This document shows, piece after piece, positions 40,999 to 53,463 of a stretch of DNA of 64,000 nucleotides (positions are counted from its first letter, which is position 1; each line of letters starts with the position of its first letter). Made by a program: the position numbers and the translations under genes. The notes under the pieces are model-generated. The model saw only the letters and a program-made list of their open reading frames with translations. It was not told the origin of the DNA and searched no databases. This DNA comes from Dallia pectoralis (taxonomy: Eukaryota > Chordata > Actinopteri > Esociformes > Umbridae), in NCBI GenBank assembly GCA_029465975.1, contig CM055761.1, positions 9,412,529 through 9,476,528 of the forward strand. The letters are read 5' to 3'.

Positions 40999-43940
40999 TT
41001 CCTAAAGCAACTACTAAAAAAGCACAAGATTGAAACCTGGCAGAGACAATATTATAGGTTAATAAATAACATGGGTCAGATATTTTCAGATAGGCTTTTA
41101 AAAAGGTTGAGAGCTACTAAAGGAGTTCCGGTGAAACTGACTGTTTACTGTTCTAAATGAATACATTACATTAAAACAAAAAATAAATGTGAATCTGTTG
41201 TTATTTCCATAGTTAGTAAAATTTCCAACACTGCCTCTGGCCAACACACAAGCTGCCATAACTAAGTTTGAGTGCCCCTCTGAACTGACAGTTTCACAGC
41301 GAATAACGTTAAAGCGGTTATCTCACATCACATCCCGTTCACTGTTCAGGTCGCTACTTCAGGCTGCGGCCGAAAGAAACATTACACATGGCGGATGCAA
41401 TTGTTCGTAGAAGTTGTTATATTGTTTGGGGGAAATGACATGGCTGTATAGCTAGCATGTGTTGTTCTTCAACATACTTTTAGCTAAATAATTTATACTG
41501 ATTGCCAACTGTACAGAATGCTATTGACTTCTTTTTAGCATAACGTTATCTTTCTGGCTCGTAGCTGAGCCGACTAATCAGTACCTAGTCTGTCTAAAAC
41601 ATTAGTTTTCTAGCCATTCCACCACTTTTCTAACTGCCCCCAACTAATGAGAAGGATTGCGGGTGTGATAAGCTAGCCTACTGACACTATGAACGTTTTA
41701 TTCTTATCATCCTTTTATTTTTAATACCATAATGTTTCGGGGGTGGGGGCGTATTTGTGTGTGGGACTGTGTTCGTTACCTGTTGCTTGTTGGTGACTGA
41801 TGTCCGATTTGCACACGGTACAGAACAGAAGGCATGCTGAGGTAGCCTTAACATGTGTATGTGAGGCCATCTCTCCCAATAGCTGTCCTAAAAATGTTGT
41901 GGTTTCCGAACCTTTTTTTAGGCGGTTCAGCCATGGCATTCAAGCCATGGATGTATAGAGACGGATGTATAGAGACCGATGTAATCCTACAGCTATCCGG
42001 CCAGCCGTACACTCGGCCCAGCCTGACTTGCTTGACGAACTGAATTGAACGCAAAGCATTTGGATAGGAGGTGGCAGGTGAGCGGAGGGTGGAAATGCAG
42101 CGCTCTGATTGGCCGAAAAGCTTTTCAATCTCCACTTTACACGCTGTGGCTCAGCGGCAGAATCAACGTCATGCATAAACAAAATGTGTACATAGAGAGA
42201 AGCGAATCGTACAAGCGTACTTAAGGGTCTAAATGCGTGCCGAGTACGCAAAATGCGTACATGTTGGCAGGTCTGAATAAACAAAAAACAGAAATCCACA
42301 CTATGATCTCAGCAGTGCCTCCATTCTATGTAGCGCCTCTCTAGCGTGCTGGGCTATAGTGAGAGGTGGCTAACCTGAGTTCTTAAAACCCTCTATCAAA
42401 TTAATCATATAAGTGGGATTTCTCCTATAAACTTGCCAGTGTTTAGCTCGTGTGTGAGACGTTATTAACTTAGTATATAAAATACTCTTTCCATTTAAAG
42501 TACTATTTAAGCATCAAAATGTGTTTTGTCCAAACCACTTGTAAAATCACAAATGCACTCAAACTTAAACATTCAAAACATAAAGGCCCAAGAAAAGAAA
42601 ATAGCCGGCAATAACCTTTCTAATTTGCCTAATCATTCAAATGTCCAAATGGGGACGTCCTGCATGTAGCTCGGGTACGTTGTATCCTGTTGACAAAAAT
42701 GGCGACTCCAGCACCCAGGACGAAACAAAAATAGTACCTGTATTCCCCAATGGGAATGTAGCCTCACACGTGCAGGATCAAAGGCAACAGCAGCGGGAGA
42801 TATAAGGTAAGGAAGACACACCGGGCTGACAGGAAACTCGCTGCAGATACTCTCGGAAAAGTCCCCACTCAGCCACGCTATCCGGCGCCGTCCGGGTCTT
42901 CTCTTTCGACCGTCTCGCAGTTCCACACAGGCTTCACACTCCAAGCCGCTAGCCGCTAGCAAAGTCTATGTGAAATCCCTAGCCACTTAGTCAGCAGCTA
43001 TATTACACTACTTCGTATTGTAGTCTTGTCTGAGTAGTCCAACCAAATAGACATATCACCATTACTGTTTCCTATAAGAGTCGTGGTTTAAGACTCTCCC
43101 TAAACTGGTGAATTACAATAATTGTAGCATGTAATCGATATCATTCGCCATCCAACACGTTTCTCCCCCCACTCGTTCCTCCTACAGTTACCTTTCACCT
43201 ATCACCGTGATTGGCCAATTCACAAACCTTACAAAACAAACATATTCACATATAAATTATATCAACTCTCGCTTCAATAAACTTACAGGCATTTTCAACA
43301 TATTTTTACATATATTATTTCACAACAGATAATTAACACTTTAAATGCTATATACAGTAAAACAGGAACATTACCCAACTCAAATTGAGCAAACCATAAC
43401 TTAGTTGCTGTTGAATGAATCTTAACTTTTAACCCTTGCATTGTATCCACTAAACCATTAAACTATTTATTCAACATATATCCTATAGTAATGAACACAT
43501 TTCAACCTGGTTACAAATAGAAACGAAATTCACATACAGACCAGGAACTGTGAGTGGAAAGTAATGTATGACCAAAGAGTATAGAAGTAACAAGAGGCGT
43601 AACTCAATAGAACGTTCCATTGCAACAAACGCACCCATGCCAGAGCTGCAGCTCCGCCATCTTGGACTGAACGCAACACAAATGTCATAGAATTGAACGA
43701 TTCCGGTTCCAATTCAAAAGCGGTCAAGGAAAACAAGTTTATAGTTTTTAATATCTCTATAGCCTAAACTAAAATATTTTGAATAATGCACAACAAAATA
43801 ATGATTATGTATCCATTTAAAATTAAATAACAACAACCCATGTTTCTCATAAAATTATTGAAAAAGCCAAAGCACAATGAATGAACATCGAGTAGATGAA
43901 AGGGACAACACATTAGTCAAGCGAAAATATTTAATAGTAA

Positions 43941-44205
43941 TAAAAGATCATCACGAAATTATCACTAATACAATTGGTAAGTATTTTAGCTGTTCTATGT
44001 TTAGTTTATTTCTAATTTAATTCATCTAAACTGATAGGAACTTAGTATAACACATGTTACATTTGCTACAAATAAAAGATCATCCCAAAATTAACAGTAA
44101 TAGCATTGGTAAGTATTTTATCTGTTCTATATATTTTAGTCTTTAGTTTAATTATAGTTTAATTAATCTAAACTGATATGAACTGTGTATAACACATATT
44201 ACATT
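43941..44205. repeat. ~132-bp tandem duplication
   Basis: Two copies starting taaaagatcatc at 43941 and 44073 share ttggtaagtattttagctgttct and ctaaactgatangaact. Identity is roughly 80%. Confidence 0.75.
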
Positions 44206-45354
44206 TGGTACTAATAAAGAGTTAATGCACATATTTACAGATGACATAGCTTTAAAAAATTCTGTTGCGCTTCTGTTTGGGCTGTGAGAGTTGTCGATTT
44301 TGGGTCCGTAATATATGATGGATTCTGACTCTTAAATAATTTCACCATATATATATATAAAGTGTTTTTGCACCTTTCCTTGTGACACACAACTTCCCTG
44401 CACTCACTGTGGTACACCTCCATGCCGCTATTTAAAAGCTTCCTTCCAGACCAACTGTGTGGATGACTGACCTGATTTTTCTCCTAAAGTTCGACTCCAG
44501 GACTATAAGAAAATCAACCAGTTCAGTGCTGGGCACCGTCTCTATTCAGTCCAAAAAGGCATATTCGCTACAGCAGCGCCATCTAGCGATTGTTGTCAAA
44601 ACTGCAACAGACTTTCGCCTCTTGTTACTTCTATACTATTTGGTATGACTAAGTATACAGTACAAATATGAGAAATCACAAAGAATTACCTTCACATGTA
44701 TATCAGTATGTAGCAGGGCCAAGCCAGGCAGAATTTACACAGACCAGAAAGTGTCAATGGAAAGCAATGTATGACTGAGTACACAGTATATAAAATCACA
44801 AAGATTTTGGTTCATAAGAATATCACTGAAGCAGCAGGGCTGTATGCTTACATTGTGACTTATGTGACTGACTTTAAGACACCAAATGTCCCAAAAAACA
44901 ACCCCTAGTCCTTAATCATTTGTTAATTGTTCTGTGCTGTGCTAAGTGCTTTAACTAGTTTTTGGTGACAGCATATAATGTTTATTTTAGCCTCATAGGT
45001 TGATAAAGTGCCACATAGCAGACAGATTTGAATGTCAACAGTGACTAGGCTAACTAGTGTAGCAAGCAATGTGATAAAAAAAAATGCTGCAAGCAGCTAG
45101 ATCAATAAATCACTACATCATCAAATAATATCACAAGAGAATTGGCCAAATGTATAAAACACAGAACTATAGAGTATGCACATACCTTCAATAAACATTG
45201 TAACTTGTAAACTAATGAATGTAACTTGCAATACACTACTGCCTCATATGCTGCTGTTTCTAATAACGGAGGGACAAAACATGTAACTTGACATTCACTG
45301 GTCAAACATACCGTTCATATTATCTTTAATATGTTAAGGACCTATGAATATATA

Positions 45355-45380
45355 TGACCATATATATATATATATATATA
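45355..45380. repeat. TA microsatellite
   Basis: Uninterrupted TA run in AT-rich DNA. Confidence 0.9.
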
Positions 45381-46739
45381 AAGCCAACTTTAATGAATCA
45401 CTAACACTAGTTTGAATCAGTTAGCACTGTTATTCCAATGATAGCTAGTTGTTGGCCAGTTAATTCCTCTCAGGTATTGTTTCAAGCTATAAAGTAGCTT
45501 ACATTTAACATGACTAACCAAAGTTCTATGAATATATGAAAAATAGAGTGCATACATAGAGCTAGAATAAACTTTAAAACAGGAAATTGATGCGTCTGAT
45601 GTGACAGTTTCTACGAGATAATCAATCAGCAACATGCATTTTGGCATTTTCACAATGCTAGCTAGTGTAAATCAAGTAATTCCGGTCAGGTATTTTTTCA
45701 CACTTAAAGGGCTTAAACATTTTAAATGACTTACCATTTCATACCAACTTTTATGACATTAAGCCAAAAGTCATTGGTGAAATATTCCAATACAGCAGCT
45801 GAATAGATGAACATTTCGATATGACACTTGTGTGTGCGCACTTAATGCTGTAGTAGCAGCAGCCATTCAGTTCTCATCATTTTCAGAGCGCGCTGCTTCC
45901 ACATGTGCCCTTCCAGAATGTTCCATCCATTTGGCCAATCAGCAACAAGCAAACGCAGCTGGTGACAACACTGTCTATCTGTGTCAGTTAAAAAGATTCA
46001 GGCATGGTCGTATATTTCCAGTTATACTATCCTCACAGTAAGTATCACAGTTTAAATAATTACATCATAAGAATCCTAAAACCAGGAAGACATTTTAATG
46101 TATAATATGTATCCGCAACTTCAGAAATGTAGGCACTATCACAATTTACAAACAAACGGCATAACTTAATAACTATTCATGTTACAGCTAATATGTGACA
46201 TTGTGAGGGACAGCACAAATAGCTGAATGTTTTGGTATGCCATTTGTGTGTATATACTTGAAACTCTAGCAGCAGCAATATCTAAATGTTTTCAACATTA
46301 CATTTTTGAACATTCTACCAATGTATTGGTAAAAAAAACATGTGGGAGGAGATAGGGTGGTCAAAAAGTGATATAATAATAATATATATATATATATGAG
46401 ATTACAATATGTGAGCTTGACCATTGTCAAGCACACATAATAAGACCTACTCCATGCGTTCAACCACCATGTAAATCAAAAAACTCCAATGCTTATTAAT
46501 TAAAAAGTGACCAAATTGTTTTTGCTGTTATGAAAACTGTTTTGTTATGCAAGTAAATGTGTTGTTGTGTAGCGTGCTGAAGGGTACAAACCTTAATAAA
46601 ATCAACCTAAAAAACAACAACAGCAATTGTAGAATTTGTAAATGAGGGATATTAATTCAGTATTTTTACACACAGAGATAGACTTGGAGTGAGGCTTTGT
46701 TTTTGCATGGCATCCAGCCATAATAAATCATTTAATAAA

Positions 46740-46775
46740 TGGTCCGGGTAGGTCGGTCCGGGTAGGTCGGTCCGT
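46740..46775. repeat. 15-bp repeat ggtccgggtaggtcg
   Basis: Two full copies and one partial copy in tandem, upstream of the candidate gene at 48160. Confidence 0.85.
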
Positions 46776-47104
46776 GTTTTCCATAATGCTCCAGCATCTG
46801 ACTGGCAGATACTTGTTTACTGGTGGATAGACACAGACACAGAAACATACACAGCCACAGAAACAGACGGAAGAACCTGGAGGAGCTGACGTACAAGGGG
46901 ATCCAAGTTGTTCCACCGTTCATCACGACATTACGTTTATGTGAAACCGTTTTTTTTTCATTTTTACAGACGTCGTGTACCTCATTTAATTGCACAATCT
47001 GAGACGTCGTTTGTTTTTCTATTGGCTGGTTTTATAACTAGGATAATCTGAAGACACATCGGGGGAGTTTTCCTCACACTTTATTATTGTGTTTGAATCT
47101 ACGG

Positions 47105-47523
47105 CTGCTTCAGCCTGTGTTTATTTGGAAACATTAATGCTCACTGGACTCCATTTGTTCTGGGTGTTTATTTGTATACACTAATGCTCACTGGACTCCA
47201 TTTGTTCTGGGTGTTTATTTGGAAACATTAATGCTCACTGGACTCCATTTGTTTTGGGTGTTTATTTGGAAACATTAATGCTCACTGGACTCCATTTGTT
47301 CTGGGTGTTTATTTGTATACATTAATGCTCACTGGACTCCATTTGTTCTGGGTGTTTATTTGTATACACTGATGCTCACTGGACTCCATTTGTTCTGGGT
47401 GTTTATTTGTATACACTGATGCTCACTGGACTCCATTTGTTCTGGGTGTTTATTTGTAAACAGTAATGCTCACTAGACTCCATTTGTTCTGTGTGTTTAT
47501 TTGTAAACAGTAATGTTCGCCCA
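47105..47523. repeat. 47-bp minisatellite upstream of the 48160 exon
   Basis: About nine copies of taatgctcactggactccat, ttgttctgggtgtttatttg and a short gaaacat/tatacac variant. The last copies drift toward the sequence that continues into the presumed 5'UTR. Confidence 0.93.
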
Positions 47524-48159
47524 GACACAATTGTTCTGGGTGTTTTCATGTTTTTGTGTCTGTGGCGACTAAAGTCTTTACTAAAGGAGTTCAAAGGAAG
47601 GTCGTTGAATCTTCCACGTTTTCCTGCTCGTATCCAGAAGGAGTTATTGGGATGTGTTCGTGTTTTTAATGTGTTGTTTCTGTGATACGGAGAATACGGT
47701 GAATATCTGCATAAATACTGGTCTCAACGACCTGTGGATTAAATACTGGACCCAACGATCTGTGGATTACTTCATATAGCTGGATATTATAAAGTGCATG
47801 AAGTACTGGACCCAACGACCTGTGGATTACTTCTATCAATCAGATGAAACTAAACTGTCGAGCACATTTGTGGAAAATGAAGATCAGCATTTGTACTCGT
47901 GTCTCCAGAACCAAAGATCCCATTAATTAGTTGTTATTTTAATAGTATTCCTGTTAGTAATCAGAGCAGACTGCTCCATTTCTATTCGGATCCAAGCACG
48001 TTGGACCCCAGGTCCCTGTTTAGTGTTGGATCTTTGGTTTGGTTCTGGACTTTTTGGATGCTTTAAGTGTATAGTTCGTTTCTTAAACACGTTCAAACTA
48101 ACTTTGGATACCTCCTGAACAACAACCACAGTTTGGATTAAAACCCAACCGAAGCCACC
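47524..48159 (+). promoter_or_regulatory. Probable 5'UTR of the 48160 gene
   Basis: Non-repetitive sequence with three copies of a ggacccaacgacctgtggatta-type phrase (47727-47832). No upstream exon boundary was defined. The transcript start cannot be located. Confidence 0.4.
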
Positions 48160-48238
48160 ATGCAGCGTGGGACCCCAGTGGTGGCTGTTCTGGTTACTTT
48201 TATCTACATTATATGCCAGACTGGGATACATGGAGAAA
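48160..48238 (+). CDS. First coding exon of an unidentified secreted or membrane protein
   Basis: The ATG in gaagccaccATGC has an excellent Kozak context. The 26 codons read MQRGTPVVAVLVTF then IYIICQTGIHGE: a short basic start, a hydrophobic core and a polar end, the layout of a signal peptide. A consensus donor, GTAAGT, follows at 48239, leaving a phase-1 intron. Phase 1 directly after a signal peptide is common in receptors and adhesion molecules whose next exon starts an extracellular domain. I do not recognise the gene. Later exons are not in the window, so intron 1 would exceed 15 kb. A chance ORF is possible, but the joint presence of Kozak context, signal peptide and donor is persuasive. 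Confidence 0.7.
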
Positions 48239-48609
48239 GTAAGTAACGATGTCCATTTACATGCACTTTTATGTGTCTTTTGATTTATATGGCATTCTCT
48301 ACACACAACTTGATTATATTAGTTGCTCCACACTCTTTATTACTCTCCATTCTGAAGCATTATTTGCAGTGATCACTGGAATAGGCTGGTTGTTTTGCAA
48401 AGATATGGCTTCACCTTAATGCTGGCAAATGCCTTTATCTGTTATACAAATATGTGTTAGCGAGTTTGAATAGCCACCGCCCCGCCCCTTCATAAAACAT
48501 ATTATTATTGAGGCCTGGTTTGGATGCATCAGCCTGAAGCCCAGATTAGCTCCTGTTACTGGACTCGGGTGGTCTGTTACAGCGAGTCTAAACTGGAAGG
48601 TGCAGGATA

Positions 48610-49316
48610 AGCCTGGACGCACAGGCCTCTATATAGCCTGACAAATAGCCTGGCTACACATCATGTAGTTGATCATGTTTGGCCTCTATATAGCCTGACA
48701 TATAGCCTGGCTACACATCATGTAAACAAGTGTGGCCTCTACATATAGCCTGCCATATAGCCTGGCTACACATAATGTTAGTGAACATGTAAACAAGTGT
48801 GGCCTCTATATAGCCTGGCTACACGTCATGTAGTTGAACATGTTTGGCCTCTATATAGCCTGAAATATAGCCTGGCTACACATCATGTAAACAAGTGTGG
48901 CCTCTACATATAGCCTGACATATAGCCTGGCTGGCTACACATAATGTTAGTGAACATGTAAACAAGTGGAGCATCTACATAGCCTGGCTACACATCATGT
49001 AAACAAGTGTGGCCTCTATATAGCCTGGCTACACATCATGTAGTTGAACATGTTTGGCCTCTATATTGCCTGACATACAGCCTGGCTACACATCATGTAA
49101 ACAAGTGTGGCCTCTACATATAGTCTGACATATAGCTTGGCTACACATAATGTTAGTGAACATGTAAACAAGTGAGGCCTCTACATAGCCTGGCTACACA
49201 TCATGTAAACAAGTGTGGCCTCTATATAGCCTGGCTACACATCATGTTAGTGAACATGAAAACAAGTGTGGCCTCTACAAAGCCTGGCTACACATCATGT
49301 AAACAAGTGTGGCCTA

Positions 49317-49369
<53 letters not shown>

Positions 49370-49620
49370 CCTGGCTACACATCATGTTAGTGAACATGTA
49401 AACAAGTGTGGCCTCTACATATAGCCAGGTTACACATCATGTAAACAAGTGTGGCCTCTACATAGCCTGGCTACACATCATGTTAGTGAACATGTAAACA
49501 AGTGTGGCCTCTACATAGCCTGGCTAGTAGCTACACATCATGTTAGTTAACATGTAAGCAAGTGTGCCCTCTACATAGCCTGGCTACACATCATGTATGT
49601 GAACATGTAAACAAGTTCCT
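48610..49620. repeat. Complex minisatellite with an embedded TA run
   Basis: Units of about 40-60 bp are built from gtggcctctatatagcctgg, ctacacatcatgtaaacaag and optional ttagtgaacat or tgacatatagcc parts. A TA run of about 50 bp lies at 49316-49366. The array sits in the presumed first intron of the 48160 gene. Confidence 0.92.
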
Positions 49621-51020
49621 CAAATAAACTTCACCTTAATGTTTACATTCCACCGTATATCAGACATTACTATTGCTGTGTTTACCCCAACGTAATCTTG
49701 GGTTTTCATTGTTACACATTTTATTCCCGGTCTTGTCTTATCCTTAGCCGTTTGTTTCTATAATTGGGCACATAAGGGATGTGTTACACATTATATCCTA
49801 TAGCTCCAATCTCTATTATATATATTTTATCTGTCAATGTCTGAGAGATGGACACATATCAGTCTAGCTACTGCATTGATTGATAGTTTTTTAACATCAA
49901 TGGTTTTCAGCATATTATTAAATCATTAGGCAACTTTCTAACAACTTTTTGTACATAAACTATTAGGACATAAACTTCATCACAATTATTAATATGAATG
50001 TGTGGAGTCAATATATTACCAAAATTTGGGACTGGCAGACTATCATTTTAACAATTGTATCATGTGTTTAGGATGCCTAATTGGGAACCGATTCTGGATT
50101 TAACTTTTAGTCTGGAGATGGCTCATGTTTTTCTGAATGTAAAACATGTAAACTTAACTCCATCTAAAGTCAGTATGTTTGTGTGCTAGTGGGTAGGAGA
50201 AGCTTCTAGTCAGAGCATGTTTTATTGGAGTTGAGTTGGAAATCAAGAATAACATTTTGCGTTACTAATGCTAATTTGAATTGAGGTTAGTTCATTGTGG
50301 GGTCTTCAGATTTGTACAAAATTGTCAGCAAAGAGGTGGATAAGACTTACTCGGCCGCAAGTGTGTCATTATTTATGTACTCATAAAATAAGGTTGCCAC
50401 AGGAATCAAAACTCTGATGTAACAGCAGTTTGTTTAGACAGCTGGCCTTCAGATTTCACACATTGCACCCAGTTTGAGATGTTGTTTTTAAGCTAGAATG
50501 AGCTTCTATGAGAAACCAAGTTCAATATGTTTATATATAAGGATAAGGGAATCGACATTCAAAAACGTAGCCACGGCAAATGAAACCAACAGATATGTAA
50601 CAGATATGATATTATTTAGGACCTTAAGTGTTTGAGTCCAGCTTGTTAGCCTTTTTGAAGCAGGAAATGGCTGTAATGGCTTTTCAGACAATTGTAGTGA
50701 GTGGTTGAGTTGGCAGTACATGGGAACAGAATGATACAGGCGGGTGGCTTTTAGCACTAGAAAAGCAGAGGCACTGACACCCACCTCTTTGTGGTTATTG
50801 GTCATTTGACCCATGCATGTTTTGAATGGGAGAATGTTGCTGACACACAATGACCAGCAGATGGCGCATCTTGTTCATCTTTGCGCCAGAAGGACCGGGC
50901 TGTTGTAAAAACACGGTGGCAAATGAATGAAACCAAAATGTTAAAGTTAAAACGACAGTAAATGCACAACCAAAGAATCAAGGAAAAACTATAATAACAA
51001 CATTTTGTATATAGTAGAAC
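49621..51020. other. Presumed intron sequence, nothing recognised
   Basis: No exon or element recognised. Confidence 0.45.
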
Positions 51021-51281
51021 ATTGAGCCATATTCTTCAATGTTTTCCTAATTTATTTCTTATATTTGTTCCTAAGAAAGGTCCTAAGAAAAGTCTTACTC
51101 AAATTCACAAACGTGTTCTTAAATGGCGTAATTGTTCGTACCTACGTTCCTATAATTTAGTATAGAGGCAGAGCTGGAGGCTGATGGAGGGTCATCGTCA
51201 GTTTCCCTGGGGGAAGTCACTGAGGTAGTCAAACAACTCCACAGTGGCAAAGCCCCAGGGACTGATGAGATTCGTCCAGAA

Positions 51282-51917
51282 ATGCTAAAAGCTTTGGGTG
51301 GGGAAGGGCTGTCTTGGTTGACACGCCTCTTCAACATTGCATGGAAGTCTGGGACAGTGCCAGAGGAGTGGCAGACCGGGGTGGTGGTTCCCCTCTTCAA
51401 AAAGGGGGACCAGAGAGTGTGTGCCAATTACAGAGGTATCACACTCCTCAGCCTCCCTGGTAAAGTGTACTCCAAAGTGCTGGAAAGGAGGGTTCGGCCA
51501 ATAGTCGAACCTCAGATTGAAGAGGAACAATGCGGTTTTCGTCCTGGCCAGGGAACCACGGACCAGCTCTTTACTCTCGCAAGGATCCTGGAGGGGGCCT
51601 GGGAGTATGCCCATCCAGTCTACATGTGTTTTGTGGATCTGGAGAAGGCGTATGACCTTCTCAGGGCCATCCAATCTCTGTACGCTCAAAGCATTAGCTG
51701 TGTCCGTGTTCTCGGCAGTAAGTCGGATTCGTTCCCATTGGGGGTTGGCCTCCGCCAGTGCTGCGCTTTGTCACCAATCCTGTTTGTAATATTCATGGGC
51801 AGGATATCAAGGCGTAGTCATGGGGGGGAGGGGTTCCCGTATGGTGGGCTGATTGTCACCTCACTGCTTTTTGCGGATGATGTGGTCCTGATGGCCTCAT
51901 CGGTCGGTGACCTTTAG
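51282..51917 (+). pseudogene. LINE reverse transcriptase part, stop-terminated
   Basis: 211 codons spanning the RT fingers and palm. The catalytic FADD box (197-200) is intact. The usual Gly of LRQG is Cys (LRQCC, 158-161), and a ~20-residue gap follows EKAYD (125). The frame ends in TAG right after SVGDL, where the family continues. The first codons of RT lie upstream of the Met and read through from 51165. This is the RT part of the truncated LINE at 51157-52680. Confidence 0.8.
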
Positions 51918-51959
51918 CACTCACTGGATCGGTTCGCAGCTGAGTGTAAAGCGGCTGGG

Positions 51960-52625
51960 ATGAGGGTTAGCACCTCTAAATCTGAGGCCATGACTCTCAG
52001 CAGGAAACCGGTGGAGTGCCTACTCCGGGTAGGGAATGAGTCCTTACTCAGAGTGAAGGAGTTCAAGTACCTCGGGGTCTTGTTCGCGAGTGAGGGAACA
52101 ATGGAGCGGGAGATTGGTCGGAGGTTCGGAGCAGCGGGGGCGGTGTTGCATTTGCTTCACCGCATCGTTGTGACGAAAAGAGAGCTGAGCCGGAAGGCAA
52201 AGCTCTCGATCTACCGGTCAATCTTTGTTCCTACCCTCACCTATGGTCATGAAAGCTGGGTCATGACCAAAAGAACGAGATCGCGGGTACAAGTGGCCGA
52301 AATGGGTTTTCTGAGAAAGGTGGCTGGCCTCTCCCTTAGGGATAGGGTGAGAAGCTCAGTCATCCGAGAGGAACTCGGAGTAGAGCCGCTGCTCCTTTGC
52401 GTAGAAAGGAGCCAGTTGAGGTGGTTCGGGCATCTTGTACGAATGCCACCTGGGCGCCTCCCTAGAGAGGTGTTCCAGGCACGTCCAGCTGGGAGGAGAC
52501 CTCGGGAAGACCCAGGACTAGGTGGAGAGATTATATCTCCACACTGGCCTGGGAACGCCTCGGGATTCCCCAGTCAGAGCTGGCTAATGTTGCCCGGGAA
52601 AGGGAAGTTTGGGGTCCCCTGCTAG
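51960..52625 (+). pseudogene. LINE pol C-terminal part
   Basis: The continuation of the RT frame after the premature stop: thumb and C-terminal domain with STSKSEAM, FKYLGVLFASEG, AKLSIYRSIFVPTLTYG, RDRVRSSVIREELGVEPLLL and LRWFGHLVRMPPGR. The final residues change frame relative to the family (after GRRPRED). Non-functional on its own. Confidence 0.8.
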
Positions 52626-53090
52626 AGCTGCTACCCCCGCGACCCGACCCCGGATAAGCGGTTGAAGATGAGATGAGATGACGTTCCTATAATGATGAAT
52701 ACCACGTCTTCGCAAATTCAAAGCGTGTGTCCGTTGTTCCTAATTAGCATAGGTAAACGCCCCGGTATTTCCCCTAAAAGGGCATTAAACTGCAGGGCAG
52801 AGTGGAAACTCATCGTAAAAACTTGGAGAATGCAAAAATGCCTAAACCAACATGTATAGACAGTATAGAGGATCAGACGCCAAAAGAACAAATTACTTCT
52901 GTAGTTCAGAAGTGGAAATACTTCTGCAATAAGTGAACAGGCAAAAAAATGTAATATTTAGCAGCGTCAGTAGTGGTTGCAAAATCAAATACAAAAAGGA
53001 TGCATGGGATTTAATCATTCTTTCTGTGAACGCTGTGTCAGGGGAAGGGCGAACCACATAAAAATGACAAAAAAGAAATGGTTTGACATG

Positions 53091-53455
53091 AAGTTTGAGG
53101 CAAATTTTTAAATAGCCAAAACACAGAAAACACAGTTTTATTAGCAATTATAAAGACTGCTAATGGCGAAGATGACGTCATCATTGTTGGAAACATTTTT
53201 AAACCATACCAATAATATATGATAATATTGTACTTACATCAGCCGAAGTTGATCGTTTTTCTTTTCCTATATTCTCAGGGATATTATGAGCATCGTTTAT
53301 GACCCAAAGTAATCCATAATAGTCCATATTCGGGCAGGCAAAACGTTTACAAATTTTAACATGATCTGTTTCACTCAAAAAGGCAGCTTCCATGAAGAAC
53401 TCACTTCCTTATTGACGGTAAAGACTTCATTTCCTATAGGGCTTTGCTCCCATTC
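53091..53455. other. Unassigned sequence
   Basis: It may be the remainder of the Harbinger-like copy 2. No terminus, exon or known motif seen. Confidence 0.35.
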
Positions 53456-53463
53456 GTCTACAT

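Larger units (their letters stand above)
40999..46699. other. Long AT-rich region without a recognised gene
   Basis: No exon is supported. Noted parts: an open stretch with LLKKHKIETWQRQYYRLI (41000-41160) that matches nothing I know; a CpG-richer patch at 42640-42965 that could be a promoter; a ~132-bp duplication (43941-44205); and a TA run at 45355-45380. The 43.5-46.5 kb part has several diverged self-similar segments. Confidence 0.4.
51157..52680 (+). mobile_element. 5'-truncated LINE (RTE/Rex3-like) with 13-bp TSD
   Basis: The insertion is bounded by ACGTTCCTATAAT at 51144-51156 and 52681-52693. The 3' end reads ggataagcggttgaagatga followed by gatgagatg, a GATG-type tail. Coding: 51282-51917 encodes RT (KAPGTDEIRPEML upstream, PLFKKGD, D119 in FVDLEKAYD, and the catalytic FADD at 197-200), then a TAG; 51960-52625 resumes with the post-RT region (KEFKYLGVLF, RELSRKAKLSIYRSIFVPTL, RWFGHLVRMPPGRLPREV). 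About 20 residues normally following EKAYD are missing. Truncation, stop and deletion make it inactive. Confidence 0.88.
51024..53090. mobile_element. Harbinger-like element, copy 2 (partial, split by a LINE)
   Basis: It begins GAGCCATATTCTTCAATGTTTTCC after ATT and is the inverted counterpart of 34380-34910 (shared words: cgtaattgttcgtacctacg, gccccggtatttcccct, ctgcagggcagagtggaaac). It is interrupted at 51157-52680 by a LINE. Similarity to copy 1 ends near 53090, where copy 1 appears to be deleted or copy 2 continues into longer sequence. A right terminus was not found. Confidence 0.75.

Noticed and set aside
40960..41160. Host exon ending KVLPVKLTVYCSK-like (open frame to 41160)
   Set aside because: It begins inside the hAT terminus, lacks a convincing acceptor and matches no protein I know.
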